In this document: positions 1 through 9,970 of the stretch, in pieces
Position numbering within the stretch: the first letter of the stretch is position 1
How the letters are laid out: each line of letters starts with the position of its first letter
Origin: Isoetes taiwanensis
Taxonomy: Eukaryota; Streptophyta; Lycopodiopsida; Isoetales; Isoetaceae
Length of the DNA: 64,000 nt
Assembly (NCBI GenBank): GCA_021234155.1
Contig: JAJEKV010000001.1
Span: 28,849,768-28,913,767 of the forward strand
Direction of reading: 5' to 3'
Translations under genes and position numbers: made by a program
Notes under the pieces: generated by a model
Database searches by the model: none
What the model saw: the letters and a program-made list of their open reading frames with translations, nothing else
What the model was told of the DNA's origin: nothing

Positions 1-71
1 ATCTCGGCCCTTTTCAGTGGAGATGGCAAAAGCAACACCCAGTCCTTCCAAGCGCTCCTCTGGTAATCTTA

Positions 72-748
72 ATGGGGTACAGGGCACTGGCAGAAGGGAA
101 TTATGCTCTGGATTCTCCAAAGATTAGTTTTCAAGTTGCCCACAAATTGTCTCATGATGGTGCCCCTTTGTCTCATGATGGTGCCCCTTCTTCTCCTAAG
201 AGTTTGGTATCATCAACAGCGATTGGATCTGAGGGGCAGGAGAGACAGGCCTCTGTGCATCTCAATCCCCTGGTATTGCCTCATGCTCCTGTCTCTTCTA
301 GTGGCATATGTGTACCTAACTCAATTGAGGCAACAACTTCAACTCTCCCCTCTTCTCAGACTGTTCCAGTGCCTTACTCAATGTCTCATGATACTAGAGG
401 CAATGTTAGACAAGTGACTCTGGAAAGCTCTTCTGGAAAGTCGGTACTTCCAAAGGCACCTCACATGTTGGAAGTTCTTCAGAACAAATGGGATTAGTAG
501 CTCCTGCTCAAAAGAATGTGACACAGGCTGCACCCCCAACACATATTAGGAGTCTCTCGCATGAAAGAGTCCCCTCTGGACAAAGAAACATCCAACACAT
601 GTTGGAGGTTGCTCAAGGCAGGAGTTTTCCCTCTTCCCTCGAGCAAGCCTGGGATATCTTCTTCTTCAACCATGCCGCATGTCTCGACATCTACACCTTG
701 GAGGTCTTTTCATACAGTGGCAAGGGTTATAGGTGTTCGTTTTTCTGA
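72..748 (+). other. Ser/Pro-rich open frames of unknown origin
   Basis: Two overlapping plus-strand frames (72-497, 488-748) encode Ser/Pro/Thr-rich, low-complexity peptides with no catalytic motif. The first contains a direct repeat of LSHDGAP, from a near-perfect 22-24 bp duplication around 148-196. The peptide HMLEV occurs in both frames (about 463-478 and 595-610), which suggests an internal duplication. Low-complexity composition next to retroelement debris fits the linker or ORF1 part of a retroelement, but no domain confirms it. I do not recognise a family, and this may be non-coding. Confidence 0.2.
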
Positions 749-1083
749 GTGGCTATGCAAAGGTGTTGGTATAGGCTGGACAAACTTGGCTGGATAAACC
801 CTTTTTCAAGCAACTCCTTAACTTGCTTTTTAACTTCCTCTAACTCAAGAGGACTCAAGTGATAAGGTGCTCTTGCCATAGGTTTAGTTCCAGGCTCAAG
901 ATCAATCTCATGCTCCACTCCCCTTGATGGAGGTGGCCCCATAGGCAACTCCTCGGGAAACACATCCTTGTATCTTTCCAAAAGATCAAGTAATTGAGGA
1001 TGAAGCTGAGAACTTCCATCCGGTTGCTCGACAAGTGAATTACAAGTTTTTACACATATATCATCATCATATATATATTCCAA
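727..1083 (-). pseudogene. Element B: start of reverse transcriptase
   Basis: 118 codons ending in the region just upstream of RT motif 1. The block FPEELPMGPPPSRG, the stretch EHEIDLEPGTKPMARAPY and LLEKGFIQPSLS are the standard lead-in to Ty3/gypsy RT in plants. After IQPS the expected SPFGAPV-type motif is garbled (SSLYQHLCIATQKNEH), so a frameshift or the truncation point lies near 745-760. RT catalytic motifs are absent. It belongs with the protease and gag fragments to its right. Confidence 0.7.
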
Positions 1084-1249
1084 AAACTTGATTATTATTC
1101 ACTCTGAAAGCAACTTTGACCTGTATGGCCGATAACAATTTCCCGGACCCCAAGTAAGGTGATCCTCGTATACTAACAGACTTAGTGTCCAATAACTCAA
1201 AAGTTAACACATTGGATGCCCAGTCAATGAGCAAACATGCAGTTTGAAG

Positions 1250-1606
1250 TCACTTTATCCCCAAAATGACATCATAACGTTTTAAATTGATCAAATCAAC
1301 ATCAATTCTAAACTGTACTGCTCTAAATGAACTTCTATCCTGAGGTATCAAGTCCACGCCCTGCGCTTGTTGATCTCCATGTTGAACTTGAGGCCCCGCC
1401 TCTCCTTCAACCATATATGGAGTCACCTTCATCAGCTCCAGGACTAGCTCCCTTGCTAAGTCTGCAGACAAGAAATTGACAGTGCTCGCAGAATCAATAA
1501 GAACAACCACATTCTTACCTAGAACACGGATAACTTTACCAAAGAAAACCTTAGAAAAAACATTTACCATGCTTTCTTCCCTCGCGATAGCTGACAACGT
1601 CTTCAC
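1250..1606 (-). pseudogene. Element B: retropepsin-like protease
   Basis: 118-codon frame with retroviral-type aspartic protease features. The active-site block reads VVLIDSAST, where D-[ST]-G is expected, so the flap-side glycine has become alanine. It ends with the hydrophobic DVILGIK motif (ILG) that closes the fold. The preceding KVFFGKVIRVLGKNVV matches the beta-strand before the active site. It lies between gag and RT as in plant Ty3/gypsy pol. The Gly-to-Ala change and the flanking breaks point to an inactive relic. Confidence 0.7.
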
Positions 1607-1628
1607 AGCTTCACCATTCGATGGTGTT

Positions 1629-1986
1629 TTAGCCGTTATAGCTACCGCTTTCTTTGGCTTTTGCGCTTAGGACATTCTCTCGCATAATGTCCCATGCCTT
1701 GCAATTATAACACTTTATGGCTACCTTTTTCTGACTGGAATCTTTAGACTGCCCCACAGCCTTTTTGTTTGACTGATTCCGCTTCTTAGCAGATGACGCT
1801 CCATCCGCAGAATTTTCAGTTTGTTTTGACTTCCAATCTAAACTTTTCTTGGTCTTTTGAGGTTCCTCCCGACCAACCAATTTCCTTTCAAGCTCAACTA
1901 CTTCCTCGAAGCCTTTGGGTTCCGCTTGCAAAAGGTTTGTCTTAATACTGATTTCCTTTAGACCGTTCACAAAGTGGTCCACCCTC
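1629..1986 (-). pseudogene. Element B: gag C-terminal part with damaged zinc knuckle
   Basis: Reads from a HFVNGL block, typical of the plant retrotransposon gag C-terminal helix, through a Lys/Ser-rich linker to CYNCKAWDIM. There the C-X2-C half of a CCHC knuckle is kept, but the His/Cys half is lost or shifted. The open frame runs on to 2063 only because it enters the foldback MITE. The true gag continues at 2538, on the far side of the MITE, in the same reading frame. Confidence 0.65.
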
Positions 1987-1988
1987 AT

Positions 1989-2534
1989 TAGGGTTTTTTT
2001 GAGATTAAAAAAGGGCCTCCAAAACATGCCAACTAAGCCAAATGAAGATAAATGAACAACCAATCAGAAATCAGAGCCTGACGGGTCCAGTCAGCAAAAC
2101 TGTTATAACTAACTCACTGGATCACATTTTCTAGCATAACTATTGATAGAAAAGTCCAAATGAGCTCTCGTTTAGTGCAATAGATAGATCTCGTTGAGAT
2201 CTTTCAAACCTTAGGTGCTTTGCACATATTTTAACCACTTATGATTGTCAAAACTCTAAAAAATATGGTTTTTGCCATTTTTTACTATCCTACGGGGCTA
2301 AAAGATATGCAAACCACCCAAGGTTGGAAAGATCTCAATGAGATCTATCTATTGCACCAAACAAAAGCTCATTTGGACTTTCCTATAACACTTATGCTAG
2401 AAAATGTGATCCAGTGAGTTAGTTATAACTGTTTTGCTGACTGGATTACCAGTTCTGTTTTCTGATTGGTAGTTCATATAGCTTAGTCAGCAGTTCTTAG
2501 AAGGCCCTTTTATGATCTCAAAAAATCCCTAATG
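1989..2534. mobile_element. Foldback MITE inserted in gag of element B
   Basis: About 546 bp, and almost the whole element is an inverted repeat. The left arm (~1989-2255) pairs with the right arm (~2270-2534). Matching landmarks are TTTTTTTGAGAT (1994 onward) with its complement near 2515, CCAATCAGA (2060) with TCTGATTGG (2461), CCAGTCAGCAAAAC (2088) with GTTTTGCTGACTGG (2431), and GATCTCGTTGAGATC (2187) with GATCTCAATGAGATC (2331). A candidate 3-bp duplication CAT flanks it (1986-1988, 2535-2537). Removing one insert length keeps the gag frame open. There is no coding capacity. The 3-bp duplication would fit PIF/Harbinger-type mobilisation, but the termini are not diagnostic. Confidence 0.75.
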
Positions 2535-2537
2535 CAT

Positions 2538-3366
2538 CTGAGGGATAAGGTCAGGGAGTCTCGCAAACAAACCGCAGAGCTTACTAACATACTCCTGTAA
2601 AGTCCTGATTTGCACTGACTCCCTGAGTGATATTAGTACATGACTACTATCAAAATGAGGCGCATACTCATCTTTAAATCACTTACAATAATTGGTCCAA
2701 GATCGAAAGGTCTTTCCGCTGTCAGTGTGAATAGCCCACCATGAAGCAGCAGCATCCTTTAGCTTAAGAGAAGCGTGCAACACCTTTGATGTATCGCCTT
2801 TCTTAGTAGCCGCATAATATAATTTCATGCGACCCAACCAGAGCATAGAATCCTCTGGCGTACTAGTCCCATCGAATTCCCGCATCTTCATCTTCTCAAG
2901 AGCCTTGATCTCCTCCTCAGAAACTCCATTCAAGATCTCTTCATAAGACTCACCAATAGCTGGGTGTTCTGTATCCGGCACAGTGCGACCAACCCCAAGT
3001 GGTGCACTCATAGCCGCTCGTTCCCTTGCGGTACCTCTTACCGTTTGGGTTGTAGAGTTGTTTGCAGCACTCCTAGAGTTCTGCATGAGCCGATCAAGGG
3101 ATTCCTTAAGGCATTGCTCCGGGGTAGCACTTCAATAATCCATCGGTTTATTTGCCTTTGTATATTGTCCAGGGTTTTAGCAATTAGGAATTGCTCATCC
3201 TGGGAACCCCCTGGTGTAGTAGTAACTACTGTCGCAGTCGTCAGTATTGGTGTTGTAGGAGTACTGCTCCCAGAGCGTACTCCACTAGTAACAGCACTTG
3301 ACCCACTAGCTGCCAAGCCCGTTTGTGGAACTGAAATACCCCCAGGGCGTCCGAGTGCAGTAGTAG
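2538..3366 (-). pseudogene. Element B: gag central part
   Basis: Retrotransposon gag domain: MREFDGTSTPEDSMLWLG, then KLYYAATKKGD, then LKLKDAAASWW, the usual F-x-G ... W ... L-x-G-x-A-x-x-W pattern of plant Ty3/gypsy capsids. The upstream part (3086-3366) is Thr/Gly/Pro-rich and runs into the left LTR of element A at 3367. An in-frame stop near 2679 and divergence between 2538 and 2680 mark decay. It continues at 9791-9970 on the far side of A. Confidence 0.65.
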
Positions 3367-4035
3367 TGATACAACTAAAGAAATCTCGGCGGTAATAAGT
3401 TACAAACACTTAAGCTACAAGCCAACCTAAGCAATTAAGAAAACTCTCCAATCTTTAGGAAAGAGATAAACCACCCAACCGGGCCAGGCTTGTTTAGCAG
3501 GAAGTCGTTATCCCACTTCTCAAACGCAATCCAAAACTCTAAAAAGAAGCTAGAGGCAAAATCGTTCAACACGATTCATACTAAGGCGGAAGGACTATTA
3601 GGGCACTCAACTCGGATTTTTCTGAATTCAAACAGAGGAAAGCGAATGCATTTATAGTCAGAAGAAGCTATTTCTGATTTCGCCTTTTTCAAACCTGAAT
3701 ATCTATCTAAAAGATCTGCGATGCTAAAATAGCTAGGATCCAATCCGAAATATCTAGATTCCAATCTTAGGATGGGCCGAATCAACCTTTTTCTGCAGAT
3801 CCCGGAAGGTCTGATTCAAATGACCTATTTACGGCTGAAGGGTCCGCGACCCGTTATCAGCCGTGCCAACATTTAATCCTTTAAATTTAACCATTGGTTT
3901 TATTTCATGAACCTACCCTTCAAATGTTATACTAAAAGAAATAAACTACCCTTTATTATTTGCTAGCCTTTGAAGCTCTAACTCCAATTGCGTTTTGCCT
4001 GAGCCACTCCCCCAAGCCGGCTTTAAGCCGTAACA
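3367..4035 (-). repeat. Element A 3' LTR
   Basis: 669-bp LTR bounded by TG...CA (minus strand TGTTACGGCTTA ... GTTGTATCA). It aligns without gaps to 9122-9790 with about 19 substitutions, mostly between 3590 and 3860. The polypurine tract lies immediately beside its right edge. Confidence 0.93.
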
Positions 4036-4052
4036 ATCCTTCCCTTCCCGAG
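4036..4052 (-). other. Element A polypurine tract
   Basis: On the minus strand the sequence just before the 3' LTR is CGGGAAGGGAAGGAT, a purine run that abuts the TGTTA LTR start. This is the expected plus-strand priming site for an LTR retrotransposon. Confidence 0.85.
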
Positions 4053-4408
4053 GTTAAACGTCCGCGTTAACCTCGAGGAAAAATTGTCTATCCTTATTCA
4101 TCTAAGGATATTTAATTCGATAACTTCAGTTCCTTTAGAAGTTACGGATTTCTCATTTCAATTCAGTTAGAAATGACCTCAATTCCTTTAGAGAATTTTC
4201 GTTTCCTTACCTCAATTCCTTTAGAGGATTTTCGTTCCCTTTTCCATTAGGGATGACCCCAATTCAGTTAGAGGTCTTAATATCTTTACAATCGTTAGTA
4301 AAGAATTCTTTGCATATCAATATCTAGATATTTTATCAATAAAATAATTGCAATTATAATAATATAGAATTTCGATTATAAGGTTTGAAAATCTCTGGAC
4401 TTTGCCAA
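4053..4408 (-). other. Element A untranslated 3' region
   Basis: About 355 bp between the end of the integrase frame and the polypurine tract. It contains several degenerate copies of a 25-30 bp pattern around TCAATTCCTTTAGAG (4127-4275) and no coding sequence. Confidence 0.55.
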
Positions 4409-5247
4409 TCAGTCTTGCAAAGTTCTTTCATATTCTTCCACCAAGGAATTGTATTCTTTTAATTGAGCCTTAGAATACCATACCGCATCGGTGGACGGAT
4501 GAAATTTAAATTTCACGAGATACCTTCGATAAGAGGAACTTCTGGTCTCCTTATCTTGATGTGTCAATATTTTCTCCGGTTCCAGCACCTCTTCATCATC
4601 TTTAATGTTGGGAGGTTCCGATTGCTCCATTCTCTGCAAAATCTCAGGAGAAATTTCTCTTCCCTTATAGGGTTTCAGTATTCCCACATTAAAAACTGGG
4701 TGTAAGTTAGTCCATTTCCCATATAAATGTAAACGATAAACATTCTCACCTACTTTGTCGTCAACTTGGAATGGACCATAATACCTAGGGGCCAGTTTTA
4801 CATACCGATTACCCATCTTCCGTAGACGCTTCTTTGGAAGATGAATCCAAACCCATTGATCTTTTTTGTACTCAACCCTTTTCCGTTTCTTTGCAAGTTT
4901 GGAAGCCATCAATTCTTGACTTTTCTGGATTCGAGCTTTTACCTCTCGCAAGATATCTGCAAAGTCCGTAGTGGCTCGGAAGCAGGTACTTTTCCACCAA
5001 GTTTCGCAATTGGGGATTCCAAAGAATATCTGTACACCACTTCAAAAGGAGTTCTTTGGGTAACTGAGTGTACCGTGTTATTATAGGCAAACTCCAAGAG
5101 ATAAAGATATTCTTCCCACTGGCTTTTCCTTTCAGCAACATAAGATCTCAGCATATCCTCAATAACTCGATTTACTACCTCAGTCTGACCATCCGTTTGG
5201 GGATGATATGCAGTGGAATACTTTAGAGTCGTGCCTAAGTTTTTCAT
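4409..5247 (-). CDS. Element A: integrase C-terminus with chromodomain-like end
   Basis: Two overlapping frames (5247-4939 and 4951-4409) carry the second half of integrase. The first has YHPQTDGQTEVVNR, whose Glu is the third catalytic acidic residue. The second has the GPF motif (RYYGPFQVDDKVGENVYRL) and an LHPVFNVGILKPY block. It ends in a chromodomain-like segment (EPEKILTHQD ... YLVKFK ... VWYSKAQLKEY), which targets chromovirus integration to chromatin. Frames change near 5255 and again near 4945, so it is not one open product. The chromodomain call rests on general spacing and lacks some aromatic residues. Confidence 0.8.
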
Positions 5248-6979
5248 AAGTCCACCACCAAAATTTGCTACAGAATAGGGGATCCCTATCTGTTATGATT
5301 GCATCTGGCATCCCATGGACCTTAAATATTTCCTTTAAGAAAATCTTGCTTGCTTGTGGTGCAGTCATGCTAGATTTACAAGGAATAAAATGAGCCTGTT
5401 TAGACAACCTGTCTACTACTGTCCAAATTTGATCATTCTTGTGAACAGTCTTTGGTAACCCTTGAATAAAATCCATGGTGATATGCTTCCATGGTTTTTC
5501 TGGAATAGGCAAAGGCTGTACTAATCCAGCAGGCTTACCGGTAGAAGCTTTTACTTGTTGACAAATAAGACATGCTTCGACATATTTTCTTACATCTCTT
5601 TCAAGCTTTGGCCAAAAGAATCGTCTTTTAACGGTTGCCAAAGTAGCTTGAATTCCTCTATGACCAGAATATGGAGGTTCATGACATTCCTGTATAACCT
5701 TCAACCTGTATGCTTGTGTAACACAAGTACGATTTCGGTAGAGTAATAACCCATTATGAATTCTGTACTCTGCCAAAGGATCTCTTCCATCCTTTTGTAT
5801 CTGTGCATATGGAGTAGCAAAGGAGGGATCGCTCACATATTCTTTTTTCATAGGTTCCAAATCAACAAATTCTGCTACAGATATAGCTTGAATACTTATC
5901 CGACTTAATGCATCTGCAACCTGGTTCTCCTTCCCAGGCTTATATTCAAGCTGCATCCCTTCAAAATCCTTTATAGTGTCAATGAGCTTTAATTGCCGTG
6001 CATTGATAATATCCTGCGTTTGTATATGTTTCAAACTTTGCTGATCAAAGCGAGCTACAAACTGAGATCCCATAAGATAATGCCTCCACTTCTTAAGAGC
6101 ATGAACTAAGGCAATCAATTCCTTTTCATAAGTGCTATACTTTTGTTCTAATGGTTTAAGCATTCGGCTGACATAAGCTAATGGATGTCCATCTTGCATC
6201 AATACTGCACCAATAGCATTTCCACTTGCATCCGAACAAACTGTAAAAGGCTTATTCCAATCAGGTAGCACTAATACCGGTTCAGTTGCCATGCTCTCTT
6301 TCAGAATTCGGAAAGCTTCCTCGGCTTCCGGATTCCAAACAAAGGGGGTATCTTTCTTTAAAAACCTGCTAAGAGGAAGGGTTATTTTTGCAAAATCCTT
6401 CACAAATCTGCGATAGTAACTGCATAATTGTACAAAAGATCGTAAGTCCTTGAGGTTTTCAGGCCGTGGCCAATCAATAATAACCCTAATCGTTTCGGGA
6501 TCCATCCGTATGCCTTCTTTGGATATGATATGACCTAAATATCCAACTTCGCGCATAAAGAACCTGCTTTTGGACTCATTAACAAACAACTTATTTTGCC
6601 TCAGAAGGTCAAAAACCTGTTGAAGGTGCTTCTTATGCTCCTCAATAGTTCTACTATATATAAGTATATCATCAAAGAAGACTACCACACTTTTCCTTAA
6701 TACGGGTGCTAGAACTCTCCCCATAAGACGGCAGAAAGTTGCCGGGGCATTGGTCAGACCAAACGGCATTACACGAAACTCATAGTGACCAAAGATTGTT
6801 CTGAATGCTGTTTTACCAATGTCTTCTTCCTTTATTCGGATCTGGTGATATCCTGATTTCAAATCAATTTTGCTAAATATACAGGCACCTCGTAATTCAT
6901 CAAATAAATCATCAGCTCTAGGTACTGGAAATTTATCTTTGACAGTCAACTTATTGAGAGCTCTATAATCCGCGCACAT
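5248..6979 (-). CDS. Element A: reverse transcriptase, RNase H and integrase core
   Basis: A long open frame of about 590 codons. RT: MCADYRALN, IDLKSGYHQI (motif A Asp), MPFGLTNAPATFC, and VVFFDDILIYSR (the F-x-D-D catalytic pair). RNase H: FTVCSDASGNAIGAVL, EKELIAL, VADALSR; the usual TDHQSL is here FDQQSL, with Asp kept. Integrase: a HHCC zinc-binding finger (HEPPYSGHRG ... CLICQQ), the first catalytic Asp in ITMDFIQGLP and the second in IITDRDPLF. The frame is lost at a run of GGT repeats near 5255, before the third acidic residue. The true start lies upstream in the 7048-7284 frame, so the Met at 6979 is not the biological start. Confidence 0.92.
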
Positions 6980-7047
6980 CCTATATCCCTTATCTTTCTT
7001 TTTGATTAGAATAACGGGTGCACCAAAAGGTGAACAGCTTGGCCGTA

Positions 7048-7284
7048 TTACTGTCGTTCTAACATCTCCGCTATCTGTTTCTCAAGCTCTAATTTTTTGA
7101 AATGACTGACTCTATAAGGTGCCCTGTTTGGAGGTTTGGCGTTCTCTTGCAACTGTATAGCATGATCCTCTGGACGATGAGGAGGTAAATCTAAAGTTTC
7201 CTCATCTTTAAAGAGATCATCGAATTGTCTCAGAAAACTGTACAACTCGAGAGGCACCTGTGATGGTGGGTCAAAGTTTCTCAA
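7048..7284 (-). pseudogene. Element A: protease-RT linker and RT lead-in
   Basis: 78 codons with LPPHRPEDHAIQL, the stretch APYRVSHFKKLELEKQ, and IAEMLER, the conserved lead-in to RT. A frameshift near 7052 separates it from the VIRPSCSPFGAPVILI block, which reads on in the next frame into the RT domain. A further shift near 7320 separates it from protease. Confidence 0.8.
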
Positions 7285-8060
7285 GTAAATAAAGTATGAT
7301 TCAGCTTCGCCCTGTATATTAACTTCTTAGTTTCAGAGTATGTCAGGGGTTCAGCTTGAGATGAGGAATCTGTACACAGCTTCAAGGATTGCCCTTCAAC
7401 CATTATAGTTACTGTCTTTTCCCTGTAATTAGGTCGGGCATCATACTGTTCTCGCCATCCAATTCCTAATATCACATCCATAGTTCCTAGAGGGGCCATA
7501 ATCAAAACTCTTTCTTCAGAATACTCCCCTATTTGGATGGGAGCTACCACATATTTATCACACTGGTTCCTAGGACCTTTCAAACCCTGCACCACTGTGA
7601 TTTTTGTTTGCAAATCACAGATAGGTAATCCTAATTTGTACACCAAGTCCTGCGAGATAAAATCATGTGTTGAACCATCATCAAGTAAAACAGTCACATC
7701 TTGACCTTTTACTGAACCTTTCATCTTAAACAGCCATGCTTCTGAAGACCCTGTATCGTCTTCTGACAAATTCTTTAGGTACGCAATTTGCAGTCTCCCT
7801 TTTTCCTGTTCAATGGCTGCAAGCTTTCCTTTATTTCTTTCCTCTCCTTCCCTGGAAGTTTCGGGTCTATCTTCCACATGGTGAGATTGAGCAACTTTCC
7901 TTTCCTTAGGCGACGGCTCTTTAAACTGCACTTTCTTTGTATTTTTATCTGCCGGGGCTGGATTCTTCGGGCAGTTGGATTGGTAATGCGGACCCCCACA
8001 ATTATAACATCCAGTCTTTGGCCCTTTACTCTGTTGGATGCTGCCTAGTTGCGTGACGTT
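7281..8060 (-). pseudogene. Element A: gag zinc knuckle and protease
   Basis: Opens with a CCHC knuckle (GCYNCGGPHYQSNCP, about 7972-8010), then a charged linker, then protease. The active site reads VTVLLDDGSTHDFIS (D-D-G in place of the more common D-S-G) and is followed by MDVILGIGW, the closing ILG motif. The frame is the same as the gag frame at 8093-8459, from which it is separated only by the inserted SINE tail. A frameshift near 7320 ends it before the RT lead-in. Confidence 0.85.
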
Positions 8061-8087
8061 AAAACTACTATCTATCTATCTATCTAT
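8036..8087 (+). mobile_element. 5'-truncated SINE tail inserted in gag of element A
   Basis: 52 bp running GGATGCTGCC ... TGACGT ... AAAA, then (CTAT)n. It matches the 3' end of the SINE at 37844-37896 in the same order. It is flanked by a perfect 5-bp duplication CTGTT (8031-8035, 8088-8092). Insert plus one duplication is 57 bp, so the gag frame is kept, but the tetranucleotide tail brings in a TAG stop (coding strand). It is therefore younger than element A. Confidence 0.75.
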
Positions 8088-8092
8088 CTGTT

Positions 8093-8459
8093 CCTGTTTG
8101 GACTTCTGTCCGTTATTAGAGCGTTTTCCATTTCTCCCGTTAAACCTGGTCTTACGCTCTTCACGGCCCCTTTTATTTTTCTTATCTCTTCTATTTTCAA
8201 ATTTCTCTCTCTTTGGCCTTTTCTGTTCACGAGAAGGCGGCCCTTCCCATATAACTAACTTACGAGCCTTGGGGTTCAACTTTCGTTCTGCAGCTCCTGC
8301 TTTCTTAATTGCATCTTCTATATTGACTGGTTCAATAAGATCTAACTCTGCAAATATGTCCTCCCTCAACCCATTCACGAACTTCCTTAAGAGTTCGTGT
8401 TCACCCAAGTTCCTAACTTGTGAACCTAGATGACTAAATTTCATGTAATATTCGGACAC
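8093..8459 (-). pseudogene. Element A: gag, middle part
   Basis: Encodes MSEYYMKFSHLGSQVRN, the stretch HELLRKFVNGLREDIFAELD and a long Lys/Arg-rich basic tail typical of gag just upstream of the CCHC knuckle. It is in the same frame as 7281-8030 and a different frame from the N-terminal gag at 8624-9088, so a frameshift lies between 8459 and 8624. Confidence 0.78.
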
Positions 8460-8623
8460 TGTTTCACCATCATCCTGTTTAACAAGGTCCCATTCTTTTT
8501 GCAGTATCCTGTAATAGTTTGCAGGCAGGTAATGGGCTTCAAATGCACTACGAAAAACTGCCCATGAATTAACTTAAGGCTGCATCAATCTGCGACCTTG
8601 CCACCAAACTTGAGCTTGTTCAT

Positions 8624-9088
8624 CTAAATATGTGTCCATGGCTTGCAGTTTCTCTTGTTCGGTCGCTTTAACTCTCTCAAAGAACTTTTCCCATATCCCC
8701 GGAAGCTTATTACTTGCATTGGCTTAACAGATGCTCCGCCAGTGAAGTATGGCAGGTCAACTTTTTCCAACCATTTAGGAGCCTTATCCCTTTTAGTTGA
8801 CGTATCAGTTTCAGTAGTCTTTAGAGGCTCTGGGTTGCCAGTATCTGGCGGCGGATTTTCTGGTGGTGGTGGATGAGCAGGTGGAGGGTCTCTGGGTAAT
8901 GGAGGTGGCTGGGCATTACTGGGAAGAAAACCATAAAGTAGAGCAATCTGCTCTAATTTGTATTGGTAATCCTCTGGGGATGTAGGTTGTGGCAGTGCTA
9001 TCTGGGTAGCGATGAAATCGGCGGTTCTTAAGGCTTGCTGATATTGCTCTTCAGAGATATTGTAACGGCGTACCATCGTCACAGTCAC
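8624..9088 (-). pseudogene. Element A: gag N-terminal part
   Basis: 154 codons starting MTVTMVRRYNIS, 33 bp from the right LTR. A Pro-rich segment (PPPLPRDPPPAHPPPPENPP) is followed by KAPKWLEKVDLPYFTGGAS, the usual D-x-P-x-F-x-G entry to the plant gag capsid domain. The start is the first ATG after the primer-binding site. The frame is lost near 8624, and later capsid motifs continue in another frame. Confidence 0.78.
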
Positions 9089-9105
9089 AGGTTCAAGAAC
9101 GGACT

Positions 9106-9118
9106 GGCTCTGATACCA
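9106..9118 (-). other. Element A primer-binding site (tRNA-iMet type)
   Basis: On the minus strand TGGTATCAGAGCC follows the right LTR after a 3-nt spacer. This is complementary to the 3' end of plant initiator tRNA-Met, the common primer of plant Ty3/gypsy and Ty1/copia elements. It fixes the orientation and the LTR boundary. Confidence 0.9.
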
Positions 9119-9121
9119 ACT

Positions 9122-9790
9122 TGATACAACTAAAGAAATCTCGGCGGTAATAAGTTACAAACACTTAAGCTACAAGCCAACCTAAGCAATTAAGAAAACT
9201 CTCCAATCTTTAGGAAAGAGATAAACCACCCAACCGGGCCAGGCTTGTTTAGCAGGAAGTCGTTATCCCACTTCTCAAACGCAATCCAAAACTCTAAAAA
9301 GAAGCTAGAGGCAAAATCGTTCAACACGAATCATACTAAGGCGGAAGGACTAATTGGACACTCAACTCGGATCTTTCTGAATCAGAACAGAGGGGAGCGA
9401 ATGCATTTATAGTCAGAAGAAGTTATTTCTGATTTCGCCTTTTTCTAACCTGAATATCTATCTAAAAGGTCTGCGATGCTAAAATAGCTAGGATCCGACC
9501 CGAAATATCTAGATTCCAATCTTAGGATGGGCCGAATCAACCTTTTTCTGCAGATCCCGGAAGCTCTGATTCAAATGACCTATTTACGACTGAAGGGTCC
9601 GCGACCCGTTATCAGCCGCGCCAACATTTAATCCTTTAAATTTAACCATTGGTTTTATTTCATGAACCTACCCTTCAAATGTTATACTAAAAGAAATAAA
9701 CTACCCTTTATTATTTGCTAGCCTTTGAAGCTCTAACTCCAACTGCGTTTTGCCTGAGCCACTCCCCCAAGCCGGCTTTAAGCCGTAACA
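9122..9790 (-). repeat. Element A 5' LTR
   Basis: 669-bp partner of the LTR at 3367-4035, with the same TGTTACGG and TGTATCA ends on the minus strand. It should hold the promoter for element A transcription leftward; no single TATA box stands out. Confidence 0.93.
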
Positions 9791-9970
9791 AGTCGGCTGT
9801 ACACTAATAGTAGTTATAGAAGGAATTGACAACTCTATATTGGGTTGTGCCTGTAACAATGTCTCAAAATCGAACACAGGCAAGTCCTCCAAGTGGATGT
9901 CCCCGAGTGTGGGTACTATGCCATCGGTCAATGCTATAGCCGGCAAACCACCAATTGGTTGGTGTCTCAT
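9791..9970 (-). pseudogene. Element B: gag N-terminus, right of element A
   Basis: Starts MRHQPIGGLPAIALTDG and runs 60 codons before the reading frame enters the LTR of element A. The composition matches the Thr/Pro-rich N-terminal gag left of A (3290-3366), and the two join across the 5-bp duplication. The ATG at 9970 is the plausible gag start of element B. Confidence 0.55.

Larger units (their letters stand above)
3367..9790 (-). mobile_element. Ty3/gypsy chromovirus-type LTR retrotransposon A
   Basis: A nearly complete 6.4-kb element on the minus strand: right LTR (9122-9790), primer-binding site, gag, protease, RT-RNase H-integrase with a C-terminal chromodomain-like region, polypurine tract and left LTR (3367-4035). 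The flanks AGTAG (3362-3366) and AGTCG (9791-9795) look like a 5-bp target duplication with one mismatch. The two LTRs differ at about 19 of 669 positions by my count, so insertion was not very recent. At least four frameshifts (near 5255, 7052, 7320 and between 8459 and 8624) and a SINE-tail insertion disable the coding frame. Confidence 0.92.
727..9970 (-). mobile_element. Old Ty3/gypsy element B, split by a MITE and by element A
   Basis: Minus-strand pieces of one element read in the order gag (9970-9791, then 3366-2538), gag C-terminus (1986-1629), protease (1606-1250) and the start of reverse transcriptase (1083-727). The gag piece right of element A and the gag piece left of it are adjacent parts of one protein, so A (3367-9790) inserted into B. 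The foldback MITE (1989-2534) inserted separately. B stops within the N-terminal part of RT near 727, so most of RT, RNase H and integrase are absent. No LTR of B was identified in 9971-10760. Confidence 0.75.

Noticed and set aside
8640-8880. Plus-strand glycine-rich frame
   Set aside because: Antisense of the Pro-rich gag N-terminus of element A.
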